Shown: piece after piece, positions 1 to 8,786 of the stretch
How positions within the stretch are numbered: the first letter of the stretch is position 1
Layout: each line of letters starts with the position of its first letter
Origin: Planctomycetota bacterium
GTDB taxonomy: Bacteria > Planctomycetota > UBA8742 > UBA2392
Length of the DNA: 49,441 nucleotides
Assembly: GCA_019636195.1 (NCBI GenBank)
Contig: JAHBYA010000020.1
Location: 1 to 49,441 of the forward strand
Direction: 5' to 3'
Notes under the pieces: generated by a model
Seen by the model: only the letters and a program-made list of their open reading frames with translations
Told to the model about the DNA's origin: nothing
Databases searched by the model: none
Made by a program: the position numbers and the translations under genes

Positions 1-60
1 CGGAAACGGCTGTCAGCTCTGCGCGGCTTTCGCCTGAAGGCGGCTGCGCGCCAATCGGGA

Positions 61-3000
61 TCAGCCCGAGGCCACAAGCTCCGGTTGTGCGCTTCGCAGA
101 TCGACGCTGACCTTGGTGCTGGTGCCGGGCTCCTGCATGGTTACGCCGTACAGGGTGTCGCAGGCGGCCATGGTTTTCTTGTGGTGCGTGATGATGATGA
201 ACTGGCTGACCTTGGCGTAGTCTTCAATCACGCTGCAAAAACGATCGACGTTGGCTTCGTCGAGCGGCGCGTCCACTTCGTCCAGGATCGCGTAGGGCGC
301 GGGGTTGGTTTCATACACCGCGAACATCATCGCCACGCTGATCATCGCGCGTTCGCCGCCGCTGCGCATGGCGATCGGCAATGCTTCTTTGCCCGGCGGC
401 TTGGCGATAATCTCGACGCCGCTGTTCAGCGGGTCTTCCGGGTTGGTCAGCAGGATGTCGGCGCTGCCGCCGCCAAACAGGCGCCGGAACAGGCGCTGGA
501 AGTTCTGCTGGATGGCGTCAAACGTGGTGATGAACATGCGGCGCGTTTCGTTTTCGATGCGCGCGATCGCGTCGGCGAGGGTGCGCTTGGCTCTGAGCAG
601 GTCGCTTTCCTGTTTGCTGTAGAACTCGTTGCGCTCTTCGGCGTCGTTGAGCTCGTCCATGGCTTCCATGTTGACGTTGCCCAGTTTGCGCAACTGCTCT
701 TCGACGTCGGCAAGCTCGGCCCGGCAGCTCATCTCGTTGATTTCGCGGCGGTGTTCACTGTAGTCGCGGTACAGGCTGTCGATGTCGCTGTTGAACATCT
801 CGGCAAGCCTGCGGCGCACGCTGTCCATTTTCATGAACAGCGTGTTTTCGTCGATGCGCGCCTGCTGCACGCTTTCACGCTCGGTGTACAGCTTGTCCTG
901 CAGGGCGGTCGCGTGGGCGCGCGCGGATTCAACTTCCTTGCGGCGCTGGGCCAACTCGCCGCCGGCGCTGCGCCGGGCGTTCAGCTCGGTGTGTTCGCGC
1001 TCAAGCTCGGCCTGCACTTCCACGCTGCGCTGCGCGTCGTGCTTGAGGCTGCGGATTTCCTTGGCGTGCGCTTCAACCTCGCCGGCGCTGCGGGCCAGGT
1101 CTTCACTGAAGCGCGCCAGCGCGCTTTCAATGCCCTTGAGCGAGTCTTCGGACTGGCCCAGTTTTGTGCGCCGCGCCGCCTCTTCGACGCGCGCCTCGGT
1201 CAGCGCCTCGCGCGCTTCAGCCAACGCTACGCGCCGCGAAGCTGCGTCTTCGTTCAAGCGGGCCAATTCGCCTTCGCAGCGCGACTTTTCCTCATCGGCG
1301 CGGGCAATTGCCTCGGTCAGCTCGGCGTGGCGAGCCATGTCGGCTTCAATCTGTTTTTCAAGCTGGTGGCACTCGCGGGCCAGCACCTGCTGCTCTTCGT
1401 GCAGGCGGCTTGCTTCACGCTGCAGCGACTCAAGCGCCACGCGCTTGCCCGCGGTTTCCATGCTCGCGTCGTAGATGGCTGCCCGCAGTTCCGCGGCGCG
1501 GGTGTTCAATGCCTCCAGGCGCCGGTCGGCCTCAGCCAGTTTGTCCGCGGTATCCACAACCTCGGCGTCAAGCACATCGATGTCGCGCGTGAGCCGGTCG
1601 ATTTCCGACTGCTGTGTAATCAGGCCGGTATTGGCTTCGCCGCCGGCCAGTGCAAAGGCGCCCGGCTGTGAGAACATTTCGCCGGTCGGGGTCACAATGC
1701 GGTAGCTTGCACCGGTGCTCAGCAGGCGGCGTGCGACGCTGCGGTCCGCAACCAGCAGCACGTCACCGACCAGCGCGTTCAGCAGTTCCGAGAACGCCGG
1801 GTCAACCTTGACTTCGTCGGCAAGCGGGCCGATTACGCCCTTGCCGCCGGGAAACTGCGGCGCCTTGCGCGGCGCCGCGTAGCAGTCGCGCGCAAGGATG
1901 CTCAGGTTGCTGCTGCCGCGCGCCGCCAGCCAGTCAAACAGGTCGTGCGCGTGCTCAAGGGTGTCAACGACAATCGCGCCGCCCAGCCGGTCCAGCGCGC
2001 GCTCCAGCGCCGCGGCAAAACCCAGGTCAATGCGCAACTGGTCGGCCAGCACCCCCAGCACGCCGAAGCCCGCGCGGCGCGGCTCATCGGCCAGCAGCTC
2101 GCGCGCCGTGTCATCGAGGCCCTGGCGCTGCTCGGCGATGCTTTCAAGCATCGCTTTGCGCTCAAGCTTGGCGCCGCGTTTGAGCTCAAGCGCGTGCTTG
2201 CGCTGTCGCAATTCGTGGGCGCTTTGGACGGCTGGGCCAAGTCTGCCGTCCACGTCGGCCATCTCGCTTTTCAGTGCCGCGAGCGCGCCTTCGTGCTCAT
2301 TGCGCTCAAGCCGGGCGGCCTCAAGGCGGGTGTTCAATTCATCGCCTTCGCGGGCGGCTTGGGCGTTGCGGCCCTGCTGCGTCTCAAGGCGACGGCGCGC
2401 CATGCGCAGCTCGGCGTCAAGGGTCATGCGGTCGTTCAGCGCGCCGTTGGCGCTGCCGATCGCGTCCAGCAGCGTGTCGCGCGTGGCCTTGAGCTGGGCC
2501 TCGATGGCTTCAGCCGCCTCGCGCGCGGCCGCCTCGGCGCGGGCCAGGTCGCCAAGGCGCTTGACCAGCGCTGCAAGCTCGGCGCGGCCCTGCTCGGTTT
2601 CAAGGACGATGCCTTCGCGGCGCTGCTTCAGGTTGCCGACCTGCTGACGTACGCGCTCAGCAAACTCCTGCGCGCGGGCAATCGCCTGCTCAAGGCTGTC
2701 AATCCGCGCCAGGGCGTTCTCGCGGCGGCTTTGCTCGTTGCGTATATCAAGCTCAAGCTTGTGCACGCGCTCGGCCAGCCTGCGCTCTTCGTGCTCGGCG
2801 TCGGCAAGGCGGGTCTCGGCGTCTTCAAGGTCCATCTTTGTCTTGGCAAGGTCAGCCTGGATGGCGCCTTCGCGCTTGCCGGCGGCGGCGATGACTTGCA
2901 GCAGCTCTTCGCGCTGGGCGTCAAGGCGCGCAAACTCGGCCACGCCAAGTTCTTCGTGCAGCACGCGGGTGCGCTCTTTCAACTCGGTGTACTTCAAGGC

Positions 3001-3633
3001 GCGCCCGGCCTGGGCCTTGATCTTGCGCAACTGGCCTTTGACTTCGCTGAGCACGTCTTTGAGGCGCTCAAGGTTCTGCTCGACGATCACCAGCTTGGCC
3101 TGCGCCGCCTCCTGCTGCTTGCGCATCTGGCCGATGCCGGCGGCTTCTTCAAAAACCACGCGGCGGTCTTCGGGCTTGCTTTGCAGCAGGGCGTCCATCT
3201 TGCCCTGTTCCATGATGCTGTATGCGCTCATGGCAGCACCCGTGCCTTCAAACAGGCCGCGCACGTCGCGCAGCTTGGCGGGCTCGTTGTTGATCAGGTA
3301 GTAGCTGTCGCCGTTGCGCTCAAGCCGGCGGGTGACCTTCACGACCTTGCTCGAAAACGGCAGCACCTTGTCGCTGTTGTCGAAGCTGATGCTGACTTCG
3401 GCGTAGCGCGCGGGTTTGCGCGTGGCGCTGCCGGAAAAGATCACGTCCGTGCTGCTCTTGGCGCGCAGGGCCTTGCGGGACATTTCACCCAGCACCCAGC
3501 GCGTGGCGTCAACCACGTTGCTTTTGCCGCAGCCGTTGGGGCCGACCACGCCGGTGATGGCGGCTGGAAACTCAAACAGCGTGTGCCGCCCAAATGACTT
3601 GAACCCGTCCATCTCAAGGCTGACGATGCGCAT
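61..3633 (-). CDS. smc: Chromosome segregation ATPase SMC
   Basis: 1190 residues, the normal length for bacterial SMC. The protein organises and compacts the chromosome as a dimer, usually with ScpA and ScpB (neither is in this window). The N-terminal head has Walker A GPNGCGKS at residues 31-38. Two long coiled-coil arms flank a hinge at about residues 500-640. The C-terminal head carries the signature RSGGER and Walker B/D-loop YAILDEVDAPLDEAN. The signature begins MRSGGER where most SMCs have LSGGE. The frame stays open 38 codons further upstream, but I chose the ATG at 3633 because MRIVSLEMDGFKSF is the normal SMC N-terminus and an AGGTGG-like ribosome site precedes it. The gene stands alone, divergent from hpnH. 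Confidence 0.97.
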   Translation of the reverse strand: MRIVSLEMDGFKSFGRHTLFEFPAAITGVVGPNGCGKSNVVDATRWVLGEMSRKALRAKSSTDVIFSGSATRKPARYAEVSISFDNSDKVLPFSSKVVKVTRRLERNGDSYYLINNEPAKLRDVRGLFEGTGAAMSAYSIMEQGKMDALLQSKPEDRRVVFEEAAGIGQMRKQQEAAQAKLVIVEQNLERLKDVLSEVKGQLRKIKAQAGRALKYTELKERTRVLHEELGVAEFARLDAQREELLQVIAAAGKREGAIQADLAKTKMDLEDAETRLADAEHEERRLAERVHKLELDIRNEQSRRENALARIDSLEQAIARAQEFAERVRQQVGNLKQRREGIVLETEQGRAELAALVKRLGDLARAEAAAREAAEAIEAQLKATRDTLLDAIGSANGALNDRMTLDAELRMARRRLETQQGRNAQAAREGDELNTRLEAARLERNEHEGALAALKSEMADVDGRLGPAVQSAHELRQRKHALELKRGAKLERKAMLESIAEQRQGLDDTARELLADEPRRAGFGVLGVLADQLRIDLGFAAALERALDRLGGAIVVDTLEHAHDLFDWLAARGSSNLSILARDCYAAPRKAPQFPGGKGVIGPLADEVKVDPAFSELLNALVGDVLLVADRSVARRLLSTGASYRIVTPTGEMFSQPGAFALAGGEANTGLITQQSEIDRLTRDIDVLDAEVVDTADKLAEADRRLEALNTRAAELRAAIYDASMETAGKRVALESLQREASRLHEEQQVLARECHQLEKQIEADMARHAELTEAIARADEEKSRCEGELARLNEDAASRRVALAEAREALTEARVEEAARRTKLGQSEDSLKGIESALARFSEDLARSAGEVEAHAKEIRSLKHDAQRSVEVQAELEREHTELNARRSAGGELAQRRKEVESARAHATALQDKLYTERESVQQARIDENTLFMKMDSVRRRLAEMFNSDIDSLYRDYSEHRREINEMSCRAELADVEEQLRKLGNVNMEAMDELNDAEERNEFYSKQESDLLRAKRTLADAIARIENETRRMFITTFDAIQQNFQRLFRRLFGGGSADILLTNPEDPLNSGVEIIAKPPGKEALPIAMRSGGERAMISVAMMFAVYETNPAPYAILDEVDAPLDEANVDRFCSVIEDYAKVSQFIIITHHKKTMAACDTLYGVTMQEPGTSTKVSVDLRSAQPELVASG

Positions 3634-3870
3634 GGGCCACCTGCGGAAAGTACCCGGAGCGTCAACTCCGGCAATCTTTCCGGTATCGACGGGTCGTAAG
3701 GGATTTCTTTGGGCAAAACCCCACAATTCTAGGGCATTCCCGGCCACAGTTTACGCCTCTTGACCCCGTCAGCCCGCGGTGGATGCAGTGTGGAGAGTAT
3801 GTGAAAGCCGAGGGCCCCGATACCCCGCGCACCTAGCAATTGCGGGCTGGGTCACAGCCGGAATCCCTAT

Positions 3871-3898
3871 TTGACCTGCGCCCGGCGATCAATACACT
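3871..3898 (+). promoter_or_regulatory. Predicted sigma70-type promoter of hpnH
   Basis: TTGACC at 3871-3876 and TACACT at 3893-3898 are separated by 16 bases and lie 28 bases before the hpnH ATG. The match is 5/6 and 4/6 to the sigma70 consensus. The rest of the 293-base divergent gap between smc and hpnH shows no open frame or RNA gene. Confidence 0.45.
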
Positions 3899-3926
3899 CG
3901 TTACGCAATTTTTCGCGGGATGATCT

Positions 3927-5327
3927 ATGGCTGTTCCCCTTAGTCAGATGTGGGCTGTCGCCAGCTATGTGCTGCGCCAGCGCGTGGCGCGCAACCAGCG
4001 CTACGCGACCGTGTTGATGCTTGAGCCGCTGCTGCGGTGCAACCTGGCCTGCGCCGGCTGCGGCAAGATTCAGTACCCGGCGCACGTGCTGAAGAAAGAG
4101 ATGGAAGTCGCTGACGCCCTGCGCGCAGTAGATGAGTGCGGCGCGCCCATCATCAGCATCCCCGGCGGCGAGCCCATGATGTACAGCAAGATCGGCGAGC
4201 TGGTGCGTGAGCTGGTCAAGCGCAAGAAGTACATCTACCTGTGCACAAACGCCCTGCTGTTGAAACAGCGCCTCGAAGAGGGCGTGTTTACACCCAGCAA
4301 GTACCTGACCTTCAACATCCACATGGACGGCGACCGCGAGGCCCACGACTTTGCGGTCTGTCGCGAAGGCACGTACGAGAAAGCCGAAGAAGCGATCAAA
4401 CTGGCGGTGGGCCTGGGCTACCGCGTGTGCACCAACACCACGTTGTTCAACCATGTAAATGTGCCGCGCACCCGCGCGTTCTTTTCCCGCATGATGGAAC
4501 TGGGCGTGGAAGGCCTGACCGTCAGCCCCGGCTACAGCTACCAGAAGGCGCCCGACCAGCAGAGCTTTCTCCAGCGCGAGGGCACCTTCAACCTGTTTCG
4601 TGACCTGCTGAAAGACCCTGAACCGGGCTGGAAGTTCAACCAGTCGCCGCTGTTCATGGAGTTTCTGACCGGCAAGCTGCACCTTGAGTGTACGCCCTGG
4701 GGCAACCCCTGCTACACGCTGTTCGGGTGGCAGAAGCCCTGCTACCTGCTGCAGGAAGGCTACGCCGCCACGTTCAAGCAACTGATCGAAGAAACACAGT
4801 GGGAAAACTACGGCCGGGCAAGCGGCAACCCCAAATGCGCCAACTGTATGGTGCACTGCGGCTACGAGCCGACGGCTGTGCACCAGACCTTCAATGACCT
4901 GCGCGGTTTTGCGCGCACGGTGGTTGCGCAGTTCAACGGCCCCAACAGCCGCTTCGGCAGGAATATCACGCCGCCGGCGATTGCGCGCCAGGTTCAGACG
5001 GGCGTTGCGGCCGGCACCGGGCTGGACGCGGCGTTGCAGGATGCGCTGGATTTCCGCGGCGACGTGCTGTTGACGCTGAAAGACGGCAGTGTGCGTGAGG
5101 GCTACCTGTTCAATATCAACGGCAAGGTCGTTGAGATGTTCCCGGCCCGCGAAGCAGGCGTGTGGGTGATCAACAAGGCCGACATCGCTGACATCAAGCG
5201 CCACGGGCGCGACCCCGCCGACGGCAAGAGCTGGGAGGCCTGGGTCAAGCGCTACAACGAAAACAAGGCCGCCCGCCAAGCCGGCGAAAAGGTGGAGGCA
5301 GTCGGGCTCTTCCCTGACCCGCTCTAA
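3927..5327 (+). CDS. hpnH: Radical SAM adenosylhopane synthase HpnH with extra C-terminal domain
   Basis: 466 residues. HpnH uses a 5'-deoxyadenosyl radical from SAM to attach adenosine to a hopene, giving adenosylhopane, the first step of side-chain building in extended hopanoids. The radical SAM cluster motif CxxxCxxC is at C38, C42 and C45, followed by the SAM-binding PGGEP. A further Cys-rich stretch (CANCMVHCGYEP) at about residues 312-323 is typical of HpnH. Known HpnH proteins are about 330-390 residues; this one continues with about 110 more residues after a short linker. That tail (about 370-440) reads like a small beta-barrel (VLLTLKDGSVREGYLF). Its function is unknown. The hpnG-like gene follows 113 bases downstream, supporting a hopanoid role. 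Confidence 0.88.
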   Translation: MAVPLSQMWAVASYVLRQRVARNQRYATVLMLEPLLRCNLACAGCGKIQYPAHVLKKEMEVADALRAVDECGAPIISIPGGEPMMYSKIGELVRELVKRKKYIYLCTNALLLKQRLEEGVFTPSKYLTFNIHMDGDREAHDFAVCREGTYEKAEEAIKLAVGLGYRVCTNTTLFNHVNVPRTRAFFSRMMELGVEGLTVSPGYSYQKAPDQQSFLQREGTFNLFRDLLKDPEPGWKFNQSPLFMEFLTGKLHLECTPWGNPCYTLFGWQKPCYLLQEGYAATFKQLIEETQWENYGRASGNPKCANCMVHCGYEPTAVHQTFNDLRGFARTVVAQFNGPNSRFGRNITPPAIARQVQTGVAAGTGLDAALQDALDFRGDVLLTLKDGSVREGYLFNINGKVVEMFPAREAGVWVINKADIADIKRHGRDPADGKSWEAWVKRYNENKAARQAGEKVEAVGLFPDPL

Positions 5328-5354
5328 CCATCCGGTCAGTGACGAAAGCACCTA

Positions 5355-5384
5355 TGCCCTTGCCACAAGTGGCAGGCTAGGGCA
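5355..5384 (+). other. Nested hairpin between hpnH and the hpnG-like gene
   Basis: Inner stem TGCCAC/GTGGCA with a two-base loop (5361-5374) sits inside an outer stem TGCCCT/AGGGCA (5355-5360 with 5379-5384). No clear T-run follows, so it may be a processing or attenuation structure rather than a full terminator. Confidence 0.4.
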
Positions 5385-5440
5385 GATTTGTGCAGTGCGG
5401 CAACGGGGCATTTGCCCTGTGTCTTCCATTATGGGGCGGG

Positions 5441-6277
5441 ATGCGCGAACTGCCTAAAATTCTGTTTGTGGCAGCCACTGAATCCGACGCGCTGCAATTC
5501 ACATCGCGGCTGGAAAACCCGCGCACATACCGCCAGAAGGTCGGCCTGGTCCACGGCGGAATCTGGCACCGCACCAGCGCCAAGTGCCTGATCACGGGCC
5601 ACAACCCCGACGCGACCGCGGCTGCGCTGCGCGAAGCCATCACCGTGGACAAGCCGCTGGCGGTGGTCAGCATCGGGTTTGGCAGCGCACTTTCCAGCGC
5701 GCTGGGCGTGGGCGACGTGGTGGTAGGCGTGAACTTTTTGAACGCGATCGGGCTGGGCAGCCAGTACCGGCCGGTGGCGCTGCCGGCCTCGGTGCAGGAA
5801 ATGATGCGGCGTGTGGTGCGCAGCGTGCCGGGTATTCGCGGCCTGCTGGGCAGCATCGTGACGGTGTTTGACCCGGTGCACGAGCCCGCGGAGAAGCTTG
5901 CGCTGTTTTCAAAGACCCAGGCCGACGTGGTGGACCAGAGCGCAATTGCGATCGCGAACATCGCCGAAGACGAGCGCATCCCGTTTGTGGTGGCGCGCAG
6001 CATCTTCGACCTCAGTGACGAGCGCGTGCCTGAACTTGAGCGTTATGTGCGCGAGCAGGGCAAGCTTTCGACGACGCGCATCATCGGCAAACTGGCCGTG
6101 AACCCGACCCGCATTTTCGCGCTGCGCGACCTGGTGGGACGCGCCAAGCTGTGCCGCGAGCGGCTGGAAGTTTTCACCGAGGCGTTCTGGCACGCACTGC
6201 TGGAAGGCCGGCAGCAGAAAGAGTTTCGTGAAGACAGCGCCGAGCCTGAAACCAGCCGCCGTCGCGTGGATGAATAG
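5441..6277 (+). CDS. hpnG: HpnG-like purine nucleosidase of hopanoid side-chain synthesis
   Basis: 278 residues, phosphorylase/MTAN superfamily. HpnG removes adenine from adenosylhopane to give ribosylhopane, so its place after hpnH fits. The fold is visible in VVSIGFGSALSSALGVGDVVV (a GxG then GD motif, about residues 77-97) and in IPFVVARSIFDLSD, whose Asp matches the catalytic Asp of MTAN. The ribose-binding Met-Glu pair (MEATAIA in E. coli MTAN) is Gln-Ser here (DQSAIAIA), so a key glutamate is missing. I chose ATG 5441 over an upstream in-frame ATG at 5390 because MRELPKILFVAATES starts the fold directly and GGGGCGGG precedes it. Another member of the superfamily is possible, but the neighbour favours HpnG. 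Confidence 0.72.
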   Translation: MRELPKILFVAATESDALQFTSRLENPRTYRQKVGLVHGGIWHRTSAKCLITGHNPDATAAALREAITVDKPLAVVSIGFGSALSSALGVGDVVVGVNFLNAIGLGSQYRPVALPASVQEMMRRVVRSVPGIRGLLGSIVTVFDPVHEPAEKLALFSKTQADVVDQSAIAIANIAEDERIPFVVARSIFDLSDERVPELERYVREQGKLSTTRIIGKLAVNPTRIFALRDLVGRAKLCRERLEVFTEAFWHALLEGRQQKEFREDSAEPETSRRRVDE

Positions 6278-6334
6278 TAAGGTAATCCGGAATAGGGCCA
6301 TAGGGTCCCCTGTTATGGAAGCGGTGCAGAGGGC

Positions 6335-6934
6335 ATGAGCAAGAAGCGCCAGCGTTTTGAGCAGGAGGCACTGCCGCTGATGGGCGTACTGTACGCCGGC
6401 GCGCTGAAGTTGACGCGTAACGCGCGCGACGCCGAAGACCTGGTGCAGGATACCTATGTGCGCGCCTTTGAGCGCTACCAGCTTTTCAAGCCCGGCACCA
6501 ACCTGAAGGCATGGATGTTCCGCGTGATGACCAACCGCTTCATCAACCTGTACCGCCGGCGCCAAGCCCAGCCCGACGGCGCCAGCCTTGAAGAAGTCGG
6601 TGACACGCACGGCGCGCCTGACCGGCTGCCGTTGCACGAGTTTCAGTCCGCCAATGCCGTCCGTGAACTTATGGACAACCAGCGTTTCCTTGAGTCGATG
6701 GACGAGCGTCTGCGCGCGGCCCTTGAAGGACTGGGCGGCGACTTTCGTGACGTGCTGATCATGAACGTGATAGCCGAGATGCCGTACAAAGAGATTGCAC
6801 AGGCGCTGGACGTGCCGCTGGGCACCGTCATGTCCCGCCTTTCACGCGCCAAGGCGCTGTTGCGCGAGCGCATCCTTGAACTGGGCCGGGACGAAATCCC
6901 CGGCGCCACAACCGGAGTCGCAACAGGCGCATGA
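6335..6934 (+). CDS. ECF-type RNA polymerase sigma factor
   Basis: 199 residues. Region 2 is clear at about residues 12-75 (DAEDLVQDTYVRAFERYQLF, then WMFRVMTNRFINLYRRR, which binds the -10). Region 4 is at about 125-185 (EMPYKEIAQALDVPLGTVMSRLSRAKALLRE, a helix-turn-helix for the -35; split as EMPYKEIAQALDVP and LGTVMSRLSRAK). The linker is short and there is no region 3, as expected for ECF factors. Its stop codon overlaps the start of the next gene by ATGA, so the two are translationally coupled, the normal arrangement of an ECF sigma factor and its anti-sigma factor. The start has GAGGGC just before it. Target genes cannot be told from this window. Confidence 0.9.
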   Translation: MSKKRQRFEQEALPLMGVLYAGALKLTRNARDAEDLVQDTYVRAFERYQLFKPGTNLKAWMFRVMTNRFINLYRRRQAQPDGASLEEVGDTHGAPDRLPLHEFQSANAVRELMDNQRFLESMDERLRAALEGLGGDFRDVLIMNVIAEMPYKEIAQALDVPLGTVMSRLSRAKALLRERILELGRDEIPGATTGVATGA

Positions 6935-7746
6935 ACCATCCACCGCAAATTCCGCCGTCCGATGACCGCGCGTTCGTGATCGCGAACCTCGAGGCCTATC
7001 TGGCCGGCACACTGGCAGGGGACGACCTGCAACGATTCGAGCAAGCCATGGCTGAATGTCCTGAAACTCGCCGCTACGTGGAGACCGGCCAACGCTTCGA
7101 CAGCGCGGTGCGCGGCAGCGTCGCCGCCGAGGTCGCGTGCCCGCAGGGCCTGCGCGACAAGATCATCGCCGCACTGGACCAGTGCGAAACCGACATGGCG
7201 CCCACCCGCTTCCCGTGGGGCATTGCCGGGCTGGCGGCGGCGGCGGCGCTGATGCTCTCGGTCGGCCTGGTATTCATGTTCAGCGGCGGCGAAGATCCTG
7301 CCGCCCCGCCGCCTGACCTGCACGCGCGCCTGACGCCCGTGGTCAGCAACACCACGCTGGATGTCCCCAAAAGCACGCGCTGCCGCTATCGCGCCGCCGT
7401 TGAAGAGTACCGCAAGCACTTCCCGGACGGGCCGGACCTGCCGCGAACCTTCGGCGCGTCCAATTGCCGCGTCTCGGACTACCACTGCGATATGGTGGAC
7501 GGCTACCCCGTCATGTGCACGGTCTTTGACTCGCCTGAAAACGACCGCTTTGCCCTGCTGATCTTCCGCAAGCGCTGCCTGCACGGCGCCGTGCCCGAAG
7601 CCGTCCGCGCAGCCGAAGTCGAGATCGACGGCAAGCTGGTCCTGATGTGGCGCGAGGGCGACTTCATGCGCGCGCTGGTGGCCAAGACCGGCGACACCAC
7701 GCTGCACCAGCGCATGGAACAGTTGCGCACAGCCGTCCAGAAGTAG
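6931..7746 (+). CDS. Membrane-anchored anti-sigma factor, zinc-less
   Basis: 271 residues, coupled to the sigma factor through an ATGA overlap. Residues 15-60 resemble the cytosolic anti-sigma helix bundle (LEAYLAGTL ... AMAECPETRRYV). The usual His-x3-Cys-x2-Cys zinc site is not intact: the His is replaced and only the first Cys remains (CPET rather than CPxC). One membrane helix lies at about 96-118. The C-terminal 150 residues would be outside the cytosol and contain several cysteines (residues 127 onward: TRCRYR, SNCRVSDYHCD, VMCTVFD, RKRCLHG). A role in sensing an envelope signal and holding the sigma factor is inferred from position and topology. Confidence 0.72.
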   Translation: MNHPPQIPPSDDRAFVIANLEAYLAGTLAGDDLQRFEQAMAECPETRRYVETGQRFDSAVRGSVAAEVACPQGLRDKIIAALDQCETDMAPTRFPWGIAGLAAAAALMLSVGLVFMFSGGEDPAAPPPDLHARLTPVVSNTTLDVPKSTRCRYRAAVEEYRKHFPDGPDLPRTFGASNCRVSDYHCDMVDGYPVMCTVFDSPENDRFALLIFRKRCLHGAVPEAVRAAEVEIDGKLVLMWREGDFMRALVAKTGDTTLHQRMEQLRTAVQK

Positions 7747-7857
7747 CGCCTAAACTGCTCATACTGGGGCGGTTGCAACAATTTTCGTATTTATTGCGTG
7801 AGATACCGACACGCCTCCGCGACAATACGCGGACACGCACATTTTCGCGGAGAAACC

Positions 7858-8736
7858 ATGAAACGCCTCCTACTCGCACTGATCCTTGCCGCCCCGGCGA
7901 TCGCCCTGTTCGGGTGCCAGGACGCTTCACTGAAGGGTGACGTCGCCATGCTGCAACAGCAGGTGGCAGCCCTGCGCGACGACAACGAACAGCTTCGTAA
8001 CAGCATGACCCAGCGCGGCCCCGACGGCACAACCGGCAACTCGGACGTGAACGCGATGGCAGTACGGCTGGAACGCGCCGAGCTGGAGTTGAAGAACGCC
8101 AAGGCCAAGCTGGCCGAGCTTGAGGCGCGGCCCGCGGCTGTGGTCGCGGCCCCGGGCGAAGGCGGCGAAGCGTCAGCCACCAAGGAAGTGATGAAGGCGC
8201 AGGTCGATGAGATCCTGCGCGAGCGCGACGAGGCCCGTCGCCTGGAGCGCGAAAAGCGCCAGCAGGAACAGATGGCCCGCGCCGCCGAACTGGCCAAGGA
8301 AAACGGCATCGACTTCGATCCTGCCGACCCGCGCGGCAGCATCCAGCGCATCATGGCCAACCCCGAGCAGCGCGCAAAGGCCATGCAGGTCATGCAGCAG
8401 GAAATGACCAAGCGCCGCCTTGAGCCGCTGGGGCTTGATGAGCGCCAGACGCAGGAAGTGCTGCGCATCGAGGGAGACACCCGCAACAAGATTCGCGAAA
8501 CCATGAACAACGCCCGCGCCAGCGGCGCCAGCCAGGAAGAGATCGCGCAGCAGGTCGATAACATCCGCAAGGACCAGGAAGACCAGCTCAAGCGCACCAT
8601 GACGCCCGAGCAGTACGAGCAGTACCAGCAGTCCGGCGCAGGCATGGGCGGCATGATCCCCGGCAACTGGCAGGACATGATCCCGCCCGGCATGATCCCC
8701 GGCGGCGGCGGCGGATGGGGCGGCGGCGGCCGATAG
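7858..8736 (+). CDS. Coiled-coil lipoprotein with Gly/Met-rich tail
   Basis: 292 residues. The N-terminus MKRLLLALILAAPAIALFGC is a lipoprotein signal with lipobox LFGC (Cys20). It is followed by heptad-like segments: a first at about 25-50 (VAMLQQQVAALRDDNEQL) and a long charged helix at about 65-145. The C-terminal half has Gln/Glu-rich helices, ending in a GMGGMIPG...GGGGGWGGGGR tail. I do not recognise the family. It lies 111 bases after the anti-sigma gene and could belong to that regulon. ATG 7858 was chosen because it begins the signal peptide and follows CGGAG; the frame is open 20 codons further upstream. Confidence 0.75.
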   Translation: MKRLLLALILAAPAIALFGCQDASLKGDVAMLQQQVAALRDDNEQLRNSMTQRGPDGTTGNSDVNAMAVRLERAELELKNAKAKLAELEARPAAVVAAPGEGGEASATKEVMKAQVDEILRERDEARRLEREKRQQEQMARAAELAKENGIDFDPADPRGSIQRIMANPEQRAKAMQVMQQEMTKRRLEPLGLDERQTQEVLRIEGDTRNKIRETMNNARASGASQEEIAQQVDNIRKDQEDQLKRTMTPEQYEQYQQSGAGMGGMIPGNWQDMIPPGMIPGGGGGWGGGGR

Positions 8737-8752
8737 CTCAGGCAGGCAATCC

Positions 8753-8780
8753 GCGGGACAGGCCAGCCGGCCTGTCCCGC
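8753..8780. terminator. Shared terminator hairpin of convergent genes
   Basis: Perfect 12-bp stem GCGGGACAGGCC/GGCCTGTCCCGC with an AGCC loop, between the lipoprotein and sulP stop codons. It can serve both strands. Confidence 0.75.
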
Positions 8781-8786
8781 TTCCGT

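Noticed and set aside
1..60. Terminator after smc
   Set aside because: Only an imperfect stem without a T-run, and the window edge cuts the region.
85..1671. Long plus-strand open frame opposite smc
   Set aside because: GC-rich shadow frame; smc on the other strand has full domain structure.
1945..3597. 550-codon plus-strand frame opposite smc
   Set aside because: Shadow of smc with Ala/Arg/Gln-rich content and no motif.
3867..5351. 494-codon minus-strand frame opposite hpnH
   Set aside because: Shadow; hpnH has radical SAM motifs.
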